This document shows, in pieces, positions 31,839 to 34,206 of a stretch of 34,206 nt of DNA (its first letter is position 1; every line of letters begins with the position of its first letter). Made by a program: the position numbers and the translations under genes. Source of the stretch: Nostoc sp. NMS7 (lineage in GTDB: Bacteria > Cyanobacteriota > Cyanobacteriia > Cyanobacteriales > Nostocaceae); the NCBI RefSeq assembly GCF_017115085.1, contig NZ_JABXKJ010000212.1, forward strand, positions 1 to 34,206. The letters run 5' to 3'. The notes beneath the pieces were generated by a model. It was given only the letters and a program-made list of their open reading frames with translations, ran no database searches and was not told where the DNA came from.

Positions 31839-32615
31839 TCAGCGTCTCTGTGGTTCGTAACTCTTAAAAACTCTACCAGCACCTCGCAGCTGCTGATAGT
31901 ACGACTGACTAACCGCATCTCCCTGTTCCGAGAGAATATCAATCCCCATACCATCCCGTCCCTGCTCTTTCCCAGAACTATGGATATAATAACCATCAGC
32001 CAAATAAAGTCCGACATGGGTTGCTTTTTGGCTAGTTCCAAAAAATACCAGATCCCCGGCTGCTAATTCTGCAATAGTAATTGGTTGGGTGAATCCTTCC
32101 TGTTGATAGGCATCTCTAGGTAGCCAAATACCCACCGAAGCAAACGCCGCCTGCATCAACCCCGAACAGTCATAATTTGGCCCAACCGTACCACCCCAAA
32201 GGTAATAATTTGATTGTTGCATCGCTTTTTGGGTAAAGGCGATGACCTCTGGTAGGAGTTTTTTAATCTCAGATTTAGAAAATGTTGCAGCCTGATAAGG
32301 TACAGTAGCAGATTGTAATGAATCAAAATCGGAAAGGGATAGCCATCCAGAATAATCATCTTCACATAAATACACCTCAACCACTGAATTTTGATGATTT
32401 GATGTTACCCATAAATGTCGCCCAGAGGCGGCTTGAGTTGCTAAACGTGTACATTCTGGAGAATCATATAAATTCAGGTCAGCTAAACATTGATACTCCC
32501 CTGATTGGGGATTTCGGCTTACCTCGACTTCGCTCGGTACAAGTCGCTCAGTCGAACGATTTGGGACTTCGGCTTGGCTCAATCGAACGATTTGGGATTT
32601 TAGATTAAAGGACAT
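31839..32615 (-). CDS. NlpC/P60 cell-wall peptidase with SH3b domain
   Basis: About 258 residues from the ATG at 32615. Residues about 35-105 form an SH3b-type domain (EYQCLADLNLYDSPECTRLAT, then HLWVTSNHQNSVVEVYLCEDDYSGWL). The C40 peptidase domain follows: NYDCSGLMQAAF has the catalytic Cys150, ATHVGLYL the His200 and YYIHSSG the His212. The combination is that of the cyanobacterial gamma-D-glutamyl-diamino-acid endopeptidases (AvPCP/NpPCP type), which trim peptidoglycan stem peptides. Its first 40 residues include a low-complexity stretch from repeat DNA at about 32513-32597. It is divergent from the hydrolase gene, with only nine bases between starts. Confidence 0.9.
   Translation of the reverse strand: MSFNLKSQIVRLSQAEVPNRSTERLVPSEVEVSRNPQSGEYQCLADLNLYDSPECTRLATQAASGRHLWVTSNHQNSVVEVYLCEDDYSGWLSLSDFDSLQSATVPYQAATFSKSEIKKLLPEVIAFTQKAMQQSNYYLWGGTVGPNYDCSGLMQAAFASVGIWLPRDAYQQEGFTQPITIAELAAGDLVFFGTSQKATHVGLYLADGYYIHSSGKEQGRDGMGIDILSEQGDAVSQSYYQQLRGAGRVFKSYEPQRR
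32513..32597. repeat. Repeat DNA inside the NlpC/P60 coding region
   Basis: Contains CGAACGATTTGGGA twice (near 32551 and 32582) and a GACTTCGCTCGGTACAAG unit related to 25037-25055 and 20838-20859. In frame it codes for about 28 residues of the peptidase's N-terminal leader (LSQAEVPNRSTERLVPSEVE region) just before the SH3b domain. Confidence 0.7.
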
Positions 32616-32624
32616 TATTAGAGA

Positions 32625-33560
32625 ATGGTTTTTTTTAATAAAGACGAACAACTCGAAAATCTTGGTAATGGTATTTTAGATGCAACTTGGGCAGCATTTC
32701 CGACTTTAGCCCGTAATCAAATTGCCCTGACTTGGGTTGTTTACGATCCCCCAGTGCTAGTAAATACTGGTGGTGCGCTGACTCCCAACGCTTTTTGGGA
32801 TCATCCAGTCCGTGGTTTTACTTATCGCGGTGTTGAGCGGATTTATCCCGCCAGTGTAGTTAAGCTATTTTATCTGGTGGCGGTAAACGAATGGTTAGAA
32901 AAAGGTATGCTCCAGCAGACTTCCAAGGAGTTGGAGCGAGCCTTGCGGGATATGATTGTAGATTCTAGTAATGATGCTACTAACTTGGTTGTGGATATTC
33001 TCAGTGGCACCACTTCTGGGCCAGAATTACCAATCGGTCCCTTTGAAACCTGGAAATATCAGCGTAATATTGTTAACCGTTATTACCAAACTTTGGGTTG
33101 GGAAGAAATGGAGACGATTAACGTCTGTCAAAAAACTTGGGGTGATGGTCCATACGGACGGGAGCGGGCGTTTGTGGGAGAGTTACTGGAAAATCGTAAT
33201 ATGGTGACAACAAATGCGATCGCCAAGTTACTGCATAGTATTGTAGGTGGAGTGGCGGTTTCAAGTGTGCGATCGCAAGCAATGATGGCTTTACTCAAAC
33301 GTCCTCTCAACGATTTGTCCTCTGACGGCGAGGAAAATCAGATTACAGGTTTTTTAGGTGGTGGACTGACTGAAAATGCTCAAATTTGGTCAAAGGCAGG
33401 TTGGACAAGTCAAGTTCGCCATGATGCTGCGTATATTGAGATACCAAATCAGCGGCCTTACCTTTTAGTGGTATTTACTGAAGGTAAAGTGCATGCTAAG
33501 AGTCAGGCTATTTTACCCTTTGTTTCTAAACTAGTTGCCGAAGCGATCGCTAGTCTATGA
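32625..33560 (+). CDS. Beta-lactamase-fold serine hydrolase
   Basis: 311 residues, no signal peptide. The class A beta-lactamase/PBP signatures are YPASVVKLFYLV (Ser77-x-x-Lys80), DSSNDATNLVVD (the SxN-type motif, Ser114-Ser-Asn116) and WSKAGW near 273 in place of KTG. IVNRYYQTLGWEEM and the rest fit cyanobacterial serine hydrolases of this clan whose substrate is unknown. The lack of a signal sequence argues against classical secreted resistance; a cytosolic peptidase or esterase is possible. It begins nine bases from the divergent peptidase start, so promoters must lie in one another's coding DNA. Confidence 0.82.
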   Translation: MVFFNKDEQLENLGNGILDATWAAFPTLARNQIALTWVVYDPPVLVNTGGALTPNAFWDHPVRGFTYRGVERIYPASVVKLFYLVAVNEWLEKGMLQQTSKELERALRDMIVDSSNDATNLVVDILSGTTSGPELPIGPFETWKYQRNIVNRYYQTLGWEEMETINVCQKTWGDGPYGRERAFVGELLENRNMVTTNAIAKLLHSIVGGVAVSSVRSQAMMALLKRPLNDLSSDGEENQITGFLGGGLTENAQIWSKAGWTSQVRHDAAYIEIPNQRPYLLVVFTEGKVHAKSQAILPFVSKLVAEAIASL

Positions 33561-33715
33561 TCTACTGCGATCGCATCGCCACAATACCTATTTCTTCCTT
33601 TGCGTCCTTTGCGGTTCGTTAAGGAATAGGAATTAAATAACATACAATTTATGTCGCTGGCTTACCTCACCCTCAATCCCTCTCCGATATATTGGAGAGG
33701 GAAGCTAGAGATAGG

Positions 33716-33790
33716 ATGAAGTTTTGCATTTTAGAGGCAATTGAAAAATTAGAAGCGATTGAAGAATTTGAGGAAACGAAAGATGATTAA
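33716..33790 (+). pseudogene. Short coding tail upstream of hicB-like gene
   Basis: Twenty-four codons, MKFCILEAIEKLEAIEEFEE and then TKDD, overlap the next gene by eight bases in an ATGATTAA junction. Such coupling is typical of toxin-antitoxin pairs, so this may be the C-terminal end of a lost partner cut off by the hairpin repeat CCCTCTCC-GATATATT-GGAGAGGG at 33679-33702. It is too short to identify. Confidence 0.35.
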
Positions 33791-34097
33791 CTACGACCAC
33801 TACACCTATAAAGTTACTTGGTCAAAGGAAGATGAAGAATTTGTAGGATTGTGCGTTGAATTTCCTAGTCTATCTTTTCTCAATAAAAATCGGAATACAG
33901 CACTCGAAGGTATTACAGACTTGGTAAAAGATGTAGTAGCTGATATGGGAGCGAATGATGAAACTATTCCAGAACCGATTTCAGAAAAAAATTACAGTGG
34001 TAAATTTGTAGTTCGTATACCTCCAGAACATCATCGTAGACTAGTTATAGAAGCAGCAGAGCAAAAAATTAGCTTACAGCAGTTTTCATGTATTTGA
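33783..34097 (+). CDS. HicB-family antitoxin-like protein, shortened
   Basis: 104 residues from the ATG at 33783. An N-terminal partial RNase-H-like HicB domain (YTYKVTWSKEDEEFVGLCVE and FPSLSFL) is followed by a hinge (EPISEKNYSGKFVVRIPPEHH) and the start of a ribbon-helix-helix (RRLVIEAAEQKISLQQF). The usual ending, an NxYVxxKL-type helix, is replaced by SCI and a stop, after which repeat DNA (perfect 11-bp hairpin at 34112-34136) begins. HicB proteins neutralise HicA RNA-cleaving toxins and bind their own promoter; no HicA is in view. Confidence 0.68.
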   Translation: MINYDHYTYKVTWSKEDEEFVGLCVEFPSLSFLNKNRNTALEGITDLVKDVVADMGANDETIPEPISEKNYSGKFVVRIPPEHHRRLVIEAAEQKISLQQFSCI

Positions 34098-34111
34098 ACC
34101 ACATCTTTCCT

Positions 34112-34136
34112 AGGGGCACAGCAATGCTGTGCCCCT
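34112..34136. repeat. 11-bp perfect hairpin
   Basis: AGGGGCACAGC-AAT-GCTGTGCCCCT begins 15 bases after the hicB-like stop. It is a dispersed repeat type in these genomes and may also stop transcription. The last 70 bases of the window show nothing else. Confidence 0.7.
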
Positions 34137-34206
34137 ACCGCGTGGTCTATTTATAGCAACCGAAGCATAGATTAGGACATAATAGAAGTAAATGACCTTC
34201 AAAAAC

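Overview
This is a cyanobacterial chromosome segment, most likely from a filamentous Nostoc-type species. The evidence is the many HIP1 octamers (GCGATCGC), the heptanucleotide tandem repeats built on ATTGGGC/ATGCCCC, the dense small hairpin repeats, and typically cyanobacterial genes. No rRNA or marker gene fixes the species.

Layout. 1-300 is repeat DNA. 298-4973 holds small metabolic genes: a glutathione S-transferase, a methyltransferase, an SDR oxidoreductase and an MFS transporter on the minus strand, a DOPA-dioxygenase-like gene on plus, and a hypothetical gene. coaE follows at 5369-5965. The centre, about 6.2-18.9 kb, is a DNA phosphorothioation (Dnd) defence island. In order it contains a Dnd-associated protein 4-like gene and an HNH nuclease with a sulfur-binding-type N-terminus (plus); an AIPR-family gene and a DGQHR (DndB-type) gene (minus); dndC, an IS200/RAYT-like transposase and dndD (plus); a shortened BREX-like P-loop ATPase and a DUF4007-type gene (minus); and dndE with the Dnd-associated methyltransferase (plus). 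No dndFGH restriction genes are present.

After the island come an AmpG-like permease with an overlapping small membrane gene, a small membrane ORF split by a MITE, a GNAT acetyltransferase carrying an in-frame repeat, a HEAT-repeat protein, a cupin, a PQQ-type sugar dehydrogenase lipoprotein and a REC-EAL regulator. 26.3-28.1 kb is a graveyard: a CBS-domain pseudogene, a group II intron reverse transcriptase fragment and an IS630-type remnant. The right end carries a GH10 xylanase, acylphosphatase, moaC, tRNA-Arg(ACG), a GT2 glycosyltransferase, an NlpC/P60 peptidase divergent from a beta-lactamase-fold hydrolase, and a HicB-like orphan.

How the island should work (inference from family knowledge): DndC, DndD and DndE, with an IscS-type desulfurase encoded elsewhere, put sulfur into the DNA backbone. 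The DGQHR protein may repress the modification genes. The HNH protein, which appears able to read phosphorothioates, is the candidate effector in place of DndFGH. The AIPR, DUF4007 and P-loop genes look like extra or decaying defence modules.
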